Positions 1 to 6,941 are shown, counted from the stretch's first letter. The stretch: 7,706 nt of DNA from Kiritimatiellales bacterium (GCA_030621805.1 JAUXGY010000078.1:1-7706), one strand, 5' to 3'. Numbers and translations are program-made. The notes: generated by a model from the sequence alone, not told the origin.

Positions 1-1
1 A

Positions 2-619
2 CCGTGGGGACAGCAGTTACCGCAGTTTATCGCCGATCCTGTGCCCGTTTTTAACCTCTTGGAAAAGTTAAAAGACGACCCGAGCGAGTATGTCCGCCGC
101 TCCATCGCCAATAATCTCAACGACCTTTCAAAAGACCACCCAGACGCGGTGATCGCCTGCTGCCGGCGGTGGAAGGAAAACGCGCCCCCGAACCGGAAAT
201 GGATAATTCGCCATGCCACGCGAACCCTCGTGAAATCCGGACATCCTGATGTATTCAGTTTGCTGGGATACACTGAAAGACCGAAACTAAAATTTCGATC
301 GCTGGAAATTTCCCCAAAGAAAATCCGCATCGGCGAATCGATTGAGTTTAAATTCAACCTTCAATCCACGCACTCAAAACCCCAAACCGTCGTCATCGAC
401 TATGCCGTGCACCATATGAAAGCCAACGGCTCCACCAGCCTCAAAGTATTTAAATTCCGAATCCTAAAACTCGCCCCCGGCGAAACCATCGAACTGACCA
501 AACGCCACGCAATCAAACCCATCACAACGCGGAAATACTATCCCGGAGTCCATGCCCTCGAAATCCTGATTAACGGAAAAACATTCGGGAAGGCCGCCTT
601 TACACTCAGCGTTCAATAA
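2..619 (+). CDS. alkC: DNA alkylation repair glycosylase, AlkC type (C-terminal part, cut by left edge)
   Basis: The frame is open from the first complete codon at 2, so the gene starts outside the window. The GTG at 41 is internal and not a start, because family-like residues (PWGQQLPQFIADP) precede it. 205 residues are visible. The first ~75 contain HEAT-repeat sequence with the family signature DDPSEYVRRSIANNLNDLSK followed by DHPD. From about residue 95 an Ig-like beta domain follows (LEISPKKIRIGESIEFKF, later KPITTRKYYPGVHALEI), as in the Ig-containing class of AlkC. Such enzymes remove 3-methyl-purine lesions from DNA in the cytoplasm. The catalytic region lies mostly in the missing N-terminal half, so activity cannot be judged. 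The gene converges on the minus-strand metal row with 43 bp between the stops and shows no functional link to it. An AlkD-like assignment is less likely because of the Ig-like tail. Confidence 0.88.
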   Translation, partial: PWGQQLPQFIADPVPVFNLLEKLKDDPSEYVRRSIANNLNDLSKDHPDAVIACCRRWKENAPPNRKWIIRHATRTLVKSGHPDVFSLLGYTERPKLKFRSLEISPKKIRIGESIEFKFNLQSTHSKPQTVVIDYAVHHMKANGSTSLKVFKFRILKLAPGETIELTKRHAIKPITTRKYYPGVHALEILINGKTFGKAAFTLSVQ

Positions 620-622
620 GGG

Positions 623-652
623 AGAAAAAGCCCGCGCTGATCGGCGGGGCTT
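623..652 (-). terminator. Rho-independent terminator of the metal/TA gene row
   Basis: On the minus strand, a GC-rich hairpin begins 10 nt after the DUF302 stop. The arms are AAGCCCCGC and GCGGGCTT with one bulged base and a short loop, and they are followed by five T residues (625-629 on the plus strand). The plus-strand side lacks a proper T tract, so this serves mainly the minus-strand row, though it may also help stop the convergent alkC transcript that ends at 619. Confidence 0.78.
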
Positions 653-662
653 CTACCCTCTT

Positions 663-1148
663 CTATTCTACAGCAAGGGCCTCGTTAATAATCTTAATGA
701 GGTCTCGCTCTACAGATTCAGCGACGGGTTCAAGGCCCTCAGCCCCGAACATACCGAGAACTTTAGACGGCAACAACGTGGCGACGATGGTTTTGCCATT
801 TTCTTCATAAATGGAGATTCGACAAGGCAATGCCGTAGAGATCGCCATCTTGGCATCCAGCACCTCTTTCGCACGGTGCGGGTTGCAGACGTCGAGCACC
901 TTGCACGCCGGAGCAAAGTCCAGATCGTTGGACTGGAGCTTTGCTCGCAGATCCGTCACATGCAGGACACTGAACTGATGGTTCTTCGCCGCCGCTTTCA
1001 GGCGCTCCTCCACCGCATCGACAGAGAGGGTGGTTTCCTTTACATACAATAGTTCCATTTTACTGCCTCCTTTATTTTCAACTTGAGTATCAGCGCCAAC
1101 TATTCCGGCACAAACCACGCCAACGACCATCCAGCAAATCCATTTCAT
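663..1148 (-). CDS. DUF302-family protein with N-terminal signal peptide
   Basis: 161 residues. Residues 1-19 look like a Sec signal (MKW, a hydrophobic stretch, cleavage near VGA-D). Residues 31-150 match the DUF302 fold pattern: an alternating alpha/beta layout, FSVLHVTDL, a CKVLDVCNP strand-turn where the family usually has a 'FGNP' motif, ISTALPCRISIYEENGKTIV, then a C-terminal helix. Cysteines 82, 88 and 109 could bind metal or form disulfides; this is inference. DUF302 has no established biochemical role but is often found near metal or redox genes. It is the last gene of the row, 66 bp after the RND pump. The start at 1148 has AAGGAG (1162-1157) at 8 nt. An internal ATG at 1058 (Met31) has an even better AAGGAGG, so a cytoplasmic form without the signal is possible. 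An 11-codon mini-ORF overlaps the start by ATGA. Confidence 0.86.
   Translation of the reverse strand: MKWICWMVVGVVCAGIVGADTQVENKGGSKMELLYVKETTLSVDAVEERLKAAAKNHQFSVLHVTDLRAKLQSNDLDFAPACKVLDVCNPHRAKEVLDAKMAISTALPCRISIYEENGKTIVATLLPSKVLGMFGAEGLEPVAESVERDLIKIINEALAVE
1066..1072 (-). promoter_or_regulatory. Second, internal ribosome-binding site in the DUF302 gene
   Basis: On the minus strand AAGGAGG lies 7 nt before the ATG of Met31 (1058-1056). It sits in codons for NKGGS, just after the predicted signal peptide. It is closer to consensus than the site serving Met1. It could give a shorter, unexported product beginning MELLYVKE, or it may indicate that this is the real start. The signal-like sequence of residues 1-19 argues for keeping the long form. 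Confidence 0.5.
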
Positions 1149-1180
1149 AAGCCAAGCTCCTTATTTTGATCAGGAAGCAT
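1145..1180 (-). CDS. Possible 11-codon leader peptide ahead of DUF302
   Basis: ATG at 1180-1178 opens a frame encoding MLPDQNKELGL, ending with TGA at 1147-1145. That stop overlaps the DUF302 ATG (1148-1146) as ATGA, the classic translational-coupling arrangement. An AGGAAG lies 5 nt upstream of the ATG. The start codon straddles the loop and stem edge of the 17-bp hairpin, and its own ribosome site is in the stem, so translation would be structure-dependent. Short frames arise by chance easily, so this is speculative. Confidence 0.3.
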   Translation of the reverse strand: MLPDQNKELGL

Positions 1181-1201
1181 AGGAGCTTCCTGATCAAAAT
1201 A
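1162..1201. repeat. 17-bp perfect inverted repeat (RNA hairpin) between RND pump and DUF302 genes
   Basis: The arms 1162-1178 (TATTTTGATCAGGAAGC) and 1185-1201 (GCTTCCTGATCAAAATA) are perfect complements with a 6-nt loop. No T tract follows on either strand, so it is not a standard terminator. In the minus-strand mRNA the hairpin is followed at once by the DUF302 ribosome site. An 8-nt stretch of loop and stem (AAGCTCCT in the RNA, 1188-1181) is also perfectly complementary to AGGAGCTT around that site (1161-1154), so a competing fold that hides the site is possible. Roles could include mRNA 3'-end protection of the pump message, translational control, or a binding site for a dimeric regulator. 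Confidence 0.72.
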
Positions 1202-1214
1202 CAAGCAAGCCACC

Positions 1215-4200
1215 CTACCCCTTGCGCCGCCGTTCAACCCACTCATAGATAGAGGGGAGCACGAAGAGCGTGAGGAAGGTGGAGGTCGTTAGACCGAAGA
1301 TCACGACGGCCGCTAGCGGTCGCTGGACCTCCGCTCCGGCTCCGCGCGAGAGGAGTAGCGGCATGAGTCCCAACAACGTCGTGAGCGTGGTCATGATGAC
1401 GGGGCGGAAACGAATTAGGCTTCCGTTGACAACGGCATCGTGCACGCTCTGCCCTTCCTTGCGCAGGTCATTGAAGTCGGTCAGCAACACCATAGCGTCC
1501 TGCATGGCAATGCCAAATAGCGCAATGAAGCCGATGGAGGCCGGGACGGAGAGGTATTGCCCAGTCACCCAAAGGCCAATCACTCCGCCGATCAGAGCGA
1601 GAGGCACATTGAGAATAATCATGGCCGCATGCCGCAACGAGTGGAAGGCAATCCACAGCAACACAAAGATGGCAACAATGACGATCGGAACAATGACCGT
1701 CAGCTTTTTCATGGCAGTACGCTGCTGCTCAAACTGGCCGCCGTATTCGATGAACACGCCTTTGGGCAGATCCACTTTTTCGGCAACGGCGGATTGGATA
1801 TCGTTCAGCACCGCGCTCAACGCGCGATCCTTGATATTGCCTTGCACGATCCAGCGGCGCTGGTTGTTCTCGCGGTTGATTTGCAAGGGGCCTTCAACCA
1901 TGTTGATATGGGCCAACGTGTCGAGTCGCAGTAATGCGCCGTCGGCTGAGCGGATGAAAAGCTGGCCAAGATCTTCGGGTGTGGCCCGAAATTCGGGCGC
2001 GTAGCGTACATGGATGCCATAGCGGCGGGTGTCGCGGTAGAGCGTGTCGACCACGCGACCCCCAACCGCGGTTTCAACCATGTCCAGCACGGTATCGCCA
2101 GGCACACCATAGCGCGCCAATGCTTCGTGGTTCAGCTCCACCTGCACCTGTGGCTGGCCAAAACTCTGTTCGACCGTGAGGTCGACCAAACCTTCGATGT
2201 CTGCAAGGGCGACGCGCGTTGCTTCGGCCGTCTCTCGGATTTCATCGAGGTGTTCGCCATAGATCTTGATGGCAAGCTGGGCGCGAACTCCGGAAAGCAG
2301 TTCGTCGAACTGGTGCTGAATGGGCTGGCCGATACTCACCTGAATTCCGGGGAAGCCTTCGAGCCTCTTGCGAATTTCGGTGACCATCCGATCTTTATCG
2401 CCTTGTGCGGGCGCGAACTGAATCTCGCCATAGTTGATCGGATGCGGATGGCTTCCCGCCTCGGGACGACCGACGCGTGTGACGACCTCGCCGATGCCTT
2501 CGACCTCCAGAATCTCGCGTACCGCCTTTTCGGTGGTTGCAACCGCTTCCTCCAGCGAGATGGATGGCGCCATGTTGAGCCCAACGGTCACGACCCCCTC
2601 TTCCAACACCGGAATAAACTCGGTGCCAATTTTCCGAAGGTTGGAAACCGCAAGGATCGATAGCACAGCAACGGCAATGAAGATCACGGCCTTGCCCTTG
2701 AGCGCCGCCCTGAGCAATTTTTCGTAGGCTCCTTTAATGGCTCGGAAGAAGGCCGATTCCTTGTAGGGCTTCTCGGGGATCAGGAAGCTTGCCAGCACCG
2801 GCGCAATGACCAACGCAAAGGCAATCGAGCCGCCGAGTGCCAGCATCACCGTATAGGCCAGCGGCTTGAACATTTTTCCTTCCACCGCTTCGAGCGAAAG
2901 GATCGGAAGGAACACCACAATCACAATCATGATGGCGAATGCGATGGGACGCCCCACTTCCTTCGTGGCTTCCTTAATCAATTCCAGCCTATCTTCACCA
3001 CGAAGACTCAAAGGACTCGAAGAGTCACTAAGCTCTTCATGGATAGGTTTCTTTTCTGAACTTAGTGTCCTTCGAGCCTTCGTGTTTAAATTTTTCAGGC
3101 CAAGGAATCGGTGGATGTTTTCCGTCACGACGATGGAGCCGTCGACGAGCATGCCGAGCGCAATCGCAATGCCGCCGAGCGACATCAAGTTGGCAGAAAT
3201 ACCAAAGCGGCTCATGCCAATGAAGGCCACCAACGCGCAGAACGGCATGGCCATGGCCACAATGATGGCCGCGCGGAAACAACCCAGGAAAGCGACCAGC
3301 ACCAACAGGACCAACACCATGCCTTGCAGCAGGGCGACGTTGACCGTGTGGGTGGAGTTGGCCACGAGGTCGGCCTGCTCGTAGTAGGGTACCAGCTTGA
3401 CGCCTTCGGGCAAGCCGGCCTGAACCTGGGCGACTTTTTCATAGAGCGCTGCAATCACTTCCGACGAGTTGGCACCGAACAATTTCATGACAATTCCCGA
3501 AACCACCTCTTCGTCTGCGCCGAGCGTCACAACACCGCGCCGCAACGCCCGGCCGTGTTCAACTTCCGCAACGTCGCCGATGGAGATCGGTGTGCCCTCG
3601 AACGTTTTCAGGGTGATGCCGCGTATATCTTCCAGCGTCCGCAGGAACCCGACCCCTCGCACCAGATGCTCTTCGGAATTTAGCGTGAGGTATTGCCCGC
3701 CCACGTTGCGGTTGTTGGACTGAACCGCCGTAACGACATCCTCGATGGCAAGGTCGTATTGATGCAACAGATAGGGATCGAGTTCAATCTGGTATTGCAG
3801 CACGTGTCCGCCGGAACTAAGAATATCGGTCACGCCCGGCACGGTCTGTAGCTGCCGCTTCACCACCCAATCGTTCAGGTCGCGCAGGTAGGTCAGCTTA
3901 TCCAGCCCGCCGGTATCAGCACCGTCTTCCATCTCCAAATAGTAGAGAAAGATCTGCCCCAGCCCGGTCGAAATTGGCCCGAGCGTCGGCGGTTCGTGCA
4001 TCTCCGGCAGTTCGGCCGAAGCCGCCGCGAGGCGCTCCGCCACCAGCTGACGGGCAAAGTAAATGTCCGTGTCGTCCGTGAAGTAGACATAGATCACCGC
4101 CATGCCGAACGCCGAGGTCGACTTAATCAGCGTAACATTCGGCAACCCGTTCATCGCAGTTTCGATCGGATAGGTGATCAACTGCTCCACCTCTTCTGGT

Positions 4201-4370
4201 GCCATGCCGTCCGGCTCCGCAAAGATTGGAACCATGATCGGTGAAATATCCGGGAACGCCTCTACATCCAGCTTGCGATACTCCAGCACCCCAAGCCCCA
4301 CCACACCGAGCAACGCCAAAAGCACCAGTCCTCGGTTTTTCAGTACACCACTAATTAGTTTTTCAATCAT
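1215..4370 (-). CDS. Heavy-metal efflux RND transporter, CusA/CzcA family inner-membrane pump
   Basis: 1051 residues, the usual family length plus a small insertion. TM1 is near residues 13-30, followed by the conserved DVEAFPDISP, a first periplasmic porter loop, TM2-6 and a second porter loop ending near SGQ/GGQFEQQRTAMKKL. The last TM block contains GFIALFGIAMQDAM. The TM4 motif GGIAIALGMLVDGSIVVTEN carries the proton-relay Asp410 and Glu417 in the CusA-type pattern; the extra upstream Asp of CzcA TM4 is absent. Residue 958 in the GIAMQDA motif is Asp. In the porter region HQFDELLSGV places Glu690 where I align CusA's substrate Met672, and SHPHP (His641, His643) lies nearby, so the metal is uncertain. 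GGAG (4381-4378) sits 7 nt before the ATG. Residues about 427-460 are an inserted repeat-derived segment in the TM4-TM5 cytoplasmic loop. It works with the adaptor and channel encoded upstream in the row. Confidence 0.96.
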   Translation of the reverse strand: MIEKLISGVLKNRGLVLLALLGVVGLGVLEYRKLDVEAFPDISPIMVPIFAEPDGMAPEEVEQLITYPIETAMNGLPNVTLIKSTSAFGMAVIYVYFTDDTDIYFARQLVAERLAAASAELPEMHEPPTLGPISTGLGQIFLYYLEMEDGADTGGLDKLTYLRDLNDWVVKRQLQTVPGVTDILSSGGHVLQYQIELDPYLLHQYDLAIEDVVTAVQSNNRNVGGQYLTLNSEEHLVRGVGFLRTLEDIRGITLKTFEGTPISIGDVAEVEHGRALRRGVVTLGADEEVVSGIVMKLFGANSSEVIAALYEKVAQVQAGLPEGVKLVPYYEQADLVANSTHTVNVALLQGMVLVLLVLVAFLGCFRAAIIVAMAMPFCALVAFIGMSRFGISANLMSLGGIAIALGMLVDGSIVVTENIHRFLGLKNLNTKARRTLSSEKKPIHEELSDSSSPLSLRGEDRLELIKEATKEVGRPIAFAIMIVIVVFLPILSLEAVEGKMFKPLAYTVMLALGGSIAFALVIAPVLASFLIPEKPYKESAFFRAIKGAYEKLLRAALKGKAVIFIAVAVLSILAVSNLRKIGTEFIPVLEEGVVTVGLNMAPSISLEEAVATTEKAVREILEVEGIGEVVTRVGRPEAGSHPHPINYGEIQFAPAQGDKDRMVTEIRKRLEGFPGIQVSIGQPIQHQFDELLSGVRAQLAIKIYGEHLDEIRETAEATRVALADIEGLVDLTVEQSFGQPQVQVELNHEALARYGVPGDTVLDMVETAVGGRVVDTLYRDTRRYGIHVRYAPEFRATPEDLGQLFIRSADGALLRLDTLAHINMVEGPLQINRENNQRRWIVQGNIKDRALSAVLNDIQSAVAEKVDLPKGVFIEYGGQFEQQRTAMKKLTVIVPIVIVAIFVLLWIAFHSLRHAAMIILNVPLALIGGVIGLWVTGQYLSVPASIGFIALFGIAMQDAMVLLTDFNDLRKEGQSVHDAVVNGSLIRFRPVIMTTLTTLLGLMPLLLSRGAGAEVQRPLAAVVIFGLTTSTFLTLFVLPSIYEWVERRRKG
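2999..3084. repeat. Palindromic repeat element inserted in frame in the RND gene
   Basis: Left arm 2999-3032 and right arm 3061-3084 form imperfect inverted repeats. The first 18 bases of the left arm (CACGAAGACTCAAAGGAC) match the reverse complement of the right arm (CACGAAGGCTCGAAGGAC) at 16 of 18 positions. Both then reach ACTAAG, the left after 10 extra bases. A 28-bp AT-richer centre separates the arms. The element encodes a polar low-complexity stretch, about residues 430-458 of the pump (TKARRTLSSEKKPIHEEL and on), flanked by normal family sequence (TENIHRFLGLK before, RLELIKEATKEVGRPI after). The reading frame is kept. CACGAAG-type units are known to me as dispersed intergenic repeats in several phyla; placement of this one inside a gene is the odd feature. 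Confidence 0.8.
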
Positions 4371-4387
4371 GACTTAACTCCAAATCA

Positions 4388-4531
4388 ATTTTTGATTTCC
4401 GATTTTTGAATTTTAATTTATCGAACTCAAACGGCGTTGGCCTTTAAACAGAAGCCGTCGCTCCGCACGAGCGGAGTCCGACCCTTCGGACAGACCTACA
4501 AATCGACAATCGAAATTCAGCAATCAAAAAT
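4388..4531. repeat. Structured intergenic segment bounded by 10-bp inverted repeats
   Basis: The 166-bp gap between the adaptor and RND genes (4371-4536) has no gene. It starts and ends with ATTTTTGATT (4388-4397) and AATCAAAAAT (4522-4531), perfect inverted copies. Flanks made of AAATC/GATTT words enclose a GC-rich hairpin core. This layout resembles a small dispersed (MITE- or REP-like) element, but I cannot confirm other copies. The row is otherwise tightly packed, so the gap is unusual. Confidence 0.45.
4457..4491. repeat. Two overlapping hairpins in the adaptor-pump gap
   Basis: Hairpin A: CTCCGC (4461-4466) pairs with GCGGAG (4471-4476) over the loop ACGA, and extends through GTCG (4457-4460) with CGAC (4479-4482) past a 2-nt bulge. 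Hairpin B: GTCCGA (4476-4481) pairs with TCGGAC (4486-4491) over the loop CCCT. Full hairpin A and hairpin B share bases 4476 and 4479-4482, so they cannot form together in full. No T tract follows on the minus strand, so termination is not obvious. They may limit readthrough or stabilise mRNA ends. Confidence 0.6.
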
Positions 4532-4536
4532 ACTCC

Positions 4537-5727
4537 TTAGTGCCCGTGTCCGGCGTGGGGATCCATGCCACTGGTGACCATCTGCGCCTTCAGGGCAAAT
4601 GCACCGGCGGCAACATACGAATCCCCCGGTTTGAGACCGCTTTTGATTTCGACGGAATGATCGTCGGCCAGCCCCAGCTCAACGACCACGGGAAGAAATC
4701 CGGGGTCGGCGGGGGCGAAAACTACCGATTCCCCTTCCATGTTCTGAACGGCTTCGCGCTCCACACGAACCGCCACATGGGCGGTTTCAATGTTGATGCG
4801 AGCGCGGACAAATGCGCCCGGCGTAAAGTCCTCCTTAACCCCTTCGAGTACGCAGCGTGCGGTGAAGGTACGGGTTTCGGGCGAGACAATCGGGCTGATG
4901 TATTTCACCTTGCCCCGGGCGGTATGGCCGTCGTGCGCAACAAACCTGACGGCCATGCCCTTGCGGACGAGGTGCTGATATTTCGGGAAGATGCTGATGT
5001 CCGCCCAAACCGAGGAAAGGTTGGCCACTTCGAACAGCACCTTCTCTTCGCCTGCGGTTTCGCCGACGGATAGATCCTTTGAAATAATGATTCCATCAAG
5101 CGGAGCGGCGACGGGGTAGACCGCCATCGTTTCACGGTTTTCAAGCGACGCCAGGATATCGCCCTTCTTAACGGTGTCGCCGATCTCGGCAAAAACCTGA
5201 CGGACGATGCTGGCATAGCGGGGGGAAACGTTTGCGGTACGGTCGCGGTTCAGCTTAATCTCGGCTGGAAATACCGCGGCCCTTGCGATGGTTCCGCTCT
5301 CAGCTTCGTGAATCTGCAGACCAATCTTTTCGACCATCTCCGCAGAAATCGCCACCCCTTCGACTTCGCCTTCAGCATGATCGTGCCCGGCATGGGGATC
5401 GACCGCCGCTTCCTCTGCTGCATGATCATGACCAGCATGGGGATCTTCTTTCTCGCCTTCCTCTGCTGCATGGTCGTGCCCGGCATGGGGGTCGTCCTCG
5501 GCACCTTCTGCCGCATGGTCATGCCCTGCTTCCTCAGCATCGTGGTCGTGATCGCCCTGCTTCTCATTTAGTTCCTGCAGGGCGGGAAGTACGTAGGGTA
5601 AGGTTTCCCCGGCGGCCTTCGCCAGACACGCCGGGCAATCACATCCGGCCTCCGCACTCTCGTTCGTCTGACCGAATACGTGGATAGCGATCAACAGACC
5701 GCTTAATATTATTAGTCGTTTTTTCAT
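4537..5727 (-). CDS. Periplasmic adaptor (membrane fusion protein) of metal RND system, His-rich N-terminus
   Basis: 396 residues, CusB/CzcB-like. Residues 1-19 are a Sec signal (MKKR, hydrophobic run, VFG-Q). A CDCPAC motif follows (Cys29, Cys31, Cys34). Residues 59-119 are His/Asp/Glu-rich tandem repeats of the form DPHAGHDHAAEE, and the C-terminus (DPHAGHGH) repeats the motif. Two lipoyl half-motifs lie near 165-196 (GDTVKKGDILASLEN) and 206-240 (AAPLDGIIISKDLSVGE). Only about 10 residues separate them, so the long alpha-helical hairpin of classic adaptors is missing; a related short-linker group is known in metal RND systems. Beta-barrel and membrane-proximal domains follow. It links the RND pump to the outer-membrane channel and probably binds metal. 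The start is 2 nt after the channel stop (TAA CC ATG), with GAAGGA upstream, indicating coupled translation. Confidence 0.94.
   Translation of the reverse strand: MKKRLIILSGLLIAIHVFGQTNESAEAGCDCPACLAKAAGETLPYVLPALQELNEKQGDHDHDAEEAGHDHAAEGAEDDPHAGHDHAAEEGEKEDPHAGHDHAAEEAAVDPHAGHDHAEGEVEGVAISAEMVEKIGLQIHEAESGTIARAAVFPAEIKLNRDRTANVSPRYASIVRQVFAEIGDTVKKGDILASLENRETMAVYPVAAPLDGIIISKDLSVGETAGEEKVLFEVANLSSVWADISIFPKYQHLVRKGMAVRFVAHDGHTARGKVKYISPIVSPETRTFTARCVLEGVKEDFTPGAFVRARINIETAHVAVRVEREAVQNMEGESVVFAPADPGFLPVVVELGLADDHSVEIKSGLKPGDSYVAAGAFALKAQMVTSGMDPHAGHGH
5371..5553 (-). repeat. Tandem His-rich repeats in the adaptor gene
   Basis: The gene encodes DHDHD, a short GHDHAAE copy, then three DPHAGHDH units separated by 7 to 8 acidic or Ala-rich residues (residues 59-119). 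At DNA level the units share words such as CCCCATGC and CATGATCATGC with third-position variation. They therefore look like an older expansion kept by selection for the amino acids, and copy number may vary between strains. The role is probably binding Zn, Cu, Ni or Co in the periplasm (inference). Confidence 0.85.
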
Positions 5728-5729
5728 GG

Positions 5730-6941
5730 TTAAATTCCTTCTGCTTTAAGTTTTAAAATTTCAATTCGTGCCAAATGCGCTTCTTTCAGAGCCTCGATAT
5801 AACCGATGCGGAGATCGGCCAAATGCTGCTGCGCGGCAATCAACTCCAACCAGGAAAACCGCCCGACTTCATACCCCGCCCGGCTGAGCTCATAGGCCTG
5901 CTCCGCTTTCGGAATCAGGTTTTTCTTTCCCATTTCCGCCTGCGCTCGGGCACCCATATACAGCGCCGCCGCCCCCGCCAGTTCCGCTTGCAGCTGGCGG
6001 TGCGTTTCATCGCGCTCGGCCCGCACGGCATCCGCACGCAACAGACCCGCCGCTTGCTCGGCCCGGCCGCGCTTGCTGAAGCTGATCGGCATCGATGCGG
6101 CGAAGACGAAGGTGTTGATATCGCCCGCCGCCTCGTATTTATAGCCGGCCCCCAGCAAAAGGTCGGAGACATCCTGCGCGTGGGCCTGCTGCGCTTGGGC
6201 CCGGGCTTTTTCGGCCTCGGCATTCAGGCGCTGGAGCGTTGGGTGGGAATCATCCAGCACAAGGGATTCGAAGGTCTCGAGATCGTAGTAGGGCGCGGTC
6301 AGCTTCGGCAATTTCTTCGCGGGGATCCCGATCAATGAGGCCAGTTTTTCCTGTGCGGCCACCAGCTCGCCAAGGCAACAGGTCTGGGAAAACAGAATCT
6401 TTTCCAGCTCCAGCTCGGCCTGTACCACTTCGAGTTCCGATCCGCCTCCCGCCGCATGGCGCCGTTTCGCCACCTCGACAAATGCGCGGCCCAGTTCCTC
6501 CTGCTCGGTTTGAACCTGTCCGTTCTCCTGCAGATAAACGACTTCAACAAAGGCCTCCCGAACCGCCTCGGCCAACCCCAGCATTTTTTCCGCTAGAGCA
6601 TAACCCGCCACATCGACGGATCTCAGTGCCGTATTGCGTTCTTTCTTCCGCTTTCCGCCCCGCTGAAACTTTTGCTTCAGACCCACGGTATATTCCCCTT
6701 CGCTGAAGAGGTCATTGTCTCCGCCGACGCCCTCGGCCTCGAAGATAAGCGTTGGATTGATCCACACGCCTGCGGCGGCAACCCCTTTTTCAGCGGACTG
6801 CTCATACAGCTGGGCCGCACGTAGTTCGGGCGAGTTGTTTCGAGCAAGCTCCAGCGCCTGCTCCAAGGTAAGGGGTTCGGATTCCGCGAATCCGGTGATG
6901 GCAACTGCGAGGCCGCACAATAAAACTATACTTTTGTTCAT
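5730..6941 (-). CDS. TolC-family outer-membrane channel, CusC/CzcC-like
   Basis: 403 residues. Residues 1-19 form a Sec signal ending near GFA-E. There is no lipobox, unlike the lipoprotein CusC. Two outer-membrane efflux (OEP) repeats follow, about 25-205 and 230-400, rich in coiled-coil helix with Ala, Glu and Gln. Family-typical points are LTLEQALELARNNSPELRAA at the N-terminus, AGVWINPTLIFEAEG, RRHAAGGGSELEVVQAELEL and GYEVGRFSWLELIAAQQHLADLR. The family forms trimers making an outer-membrane barrel and periplasmic tunnel, here the exit duct for the RND pump. A Cys-Cys pair (188-189) is unusual for a periplasmic tunnel helix. The start has AGGAG 5 nt upstream, but that site is inside a strong stem with the end of the previous gene (6947-7003). 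The stop is 2 nt before the adaptor start. Confidence 0.94.
   Translation of the reverse strand: MNKSIVLLCGLAVAITGFAESEPLTLEQALELARNNSPELRAAQLYEQSAEKGVAAAGVWINPTLIFEAEGVGGDNDLFSEGEYTVGLKQKFQRGGKRKKERNTALRSVDVAGYALAEKMLGLAEAVREAFVEVVYLQENGQVQTEQEELGRAFVEVAKRRHAAGGGSELEVVQAELELEKILFSQTCCLGELVAAQEKLASLIGIPAKKLPKLTAPYYDLETFESLVLDDSHPTLQRLNAEAEKARAQAQQAHAQDVSDLLLGAGYKYEAAGDINTFVFAASMPISFSKRGRAEQAAGLLRADAVRAERDETHRQLQAELAGAAALYMGARAQAEMGKKNLIPKAEQAYELSRAGYEVGRFSWLELIAAQQHLADLRIGYIEALKEAHLARIEILKLKAEGI

Noticed and set aside
41..43. GTG at 41 as the start of the alkylation repair gene
   Set aside because: The frame continues upstream with family-like residues and there is no ribosome site, so the gene is cut by the window edge.
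1162..1201. Rho-independent terminator between the pump and DUF302 genes
   Set aside because: The stem is strong, but neither strand has a T tract after it, and the arms are rich in A/T at the base. It was kept as a hairpin of unknown role.
1270..4377. Several long plus-strand open frames opposite the RND gene
   Set aside because: They are GC-driven shadows of the 1051-residue pump gene, with composition unlike real proteins.
4390..4440. Promoter for the RND gene in the AT-rich part of the adaptor-pump gap
   Set aside because: TAAAAT- and TAAATT-like boxes exist, but no -35 element falls at a suitable 16-18 bp distance. AT-richness alone explains them.
5371..5553. CRISPR-like or satellite repeat
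   Set aside because: The units are coding, in frame, uneven in spacing and explained by His-rich protein repeats.
5283..5687. Plus-strand open frames over the adaptor gene (5283-5687 and 5308-5571)
   Set aside because: They arise opposite the His/Asp repeat codons, lack family features or ribosome sites, and are antisense to a clear gene.
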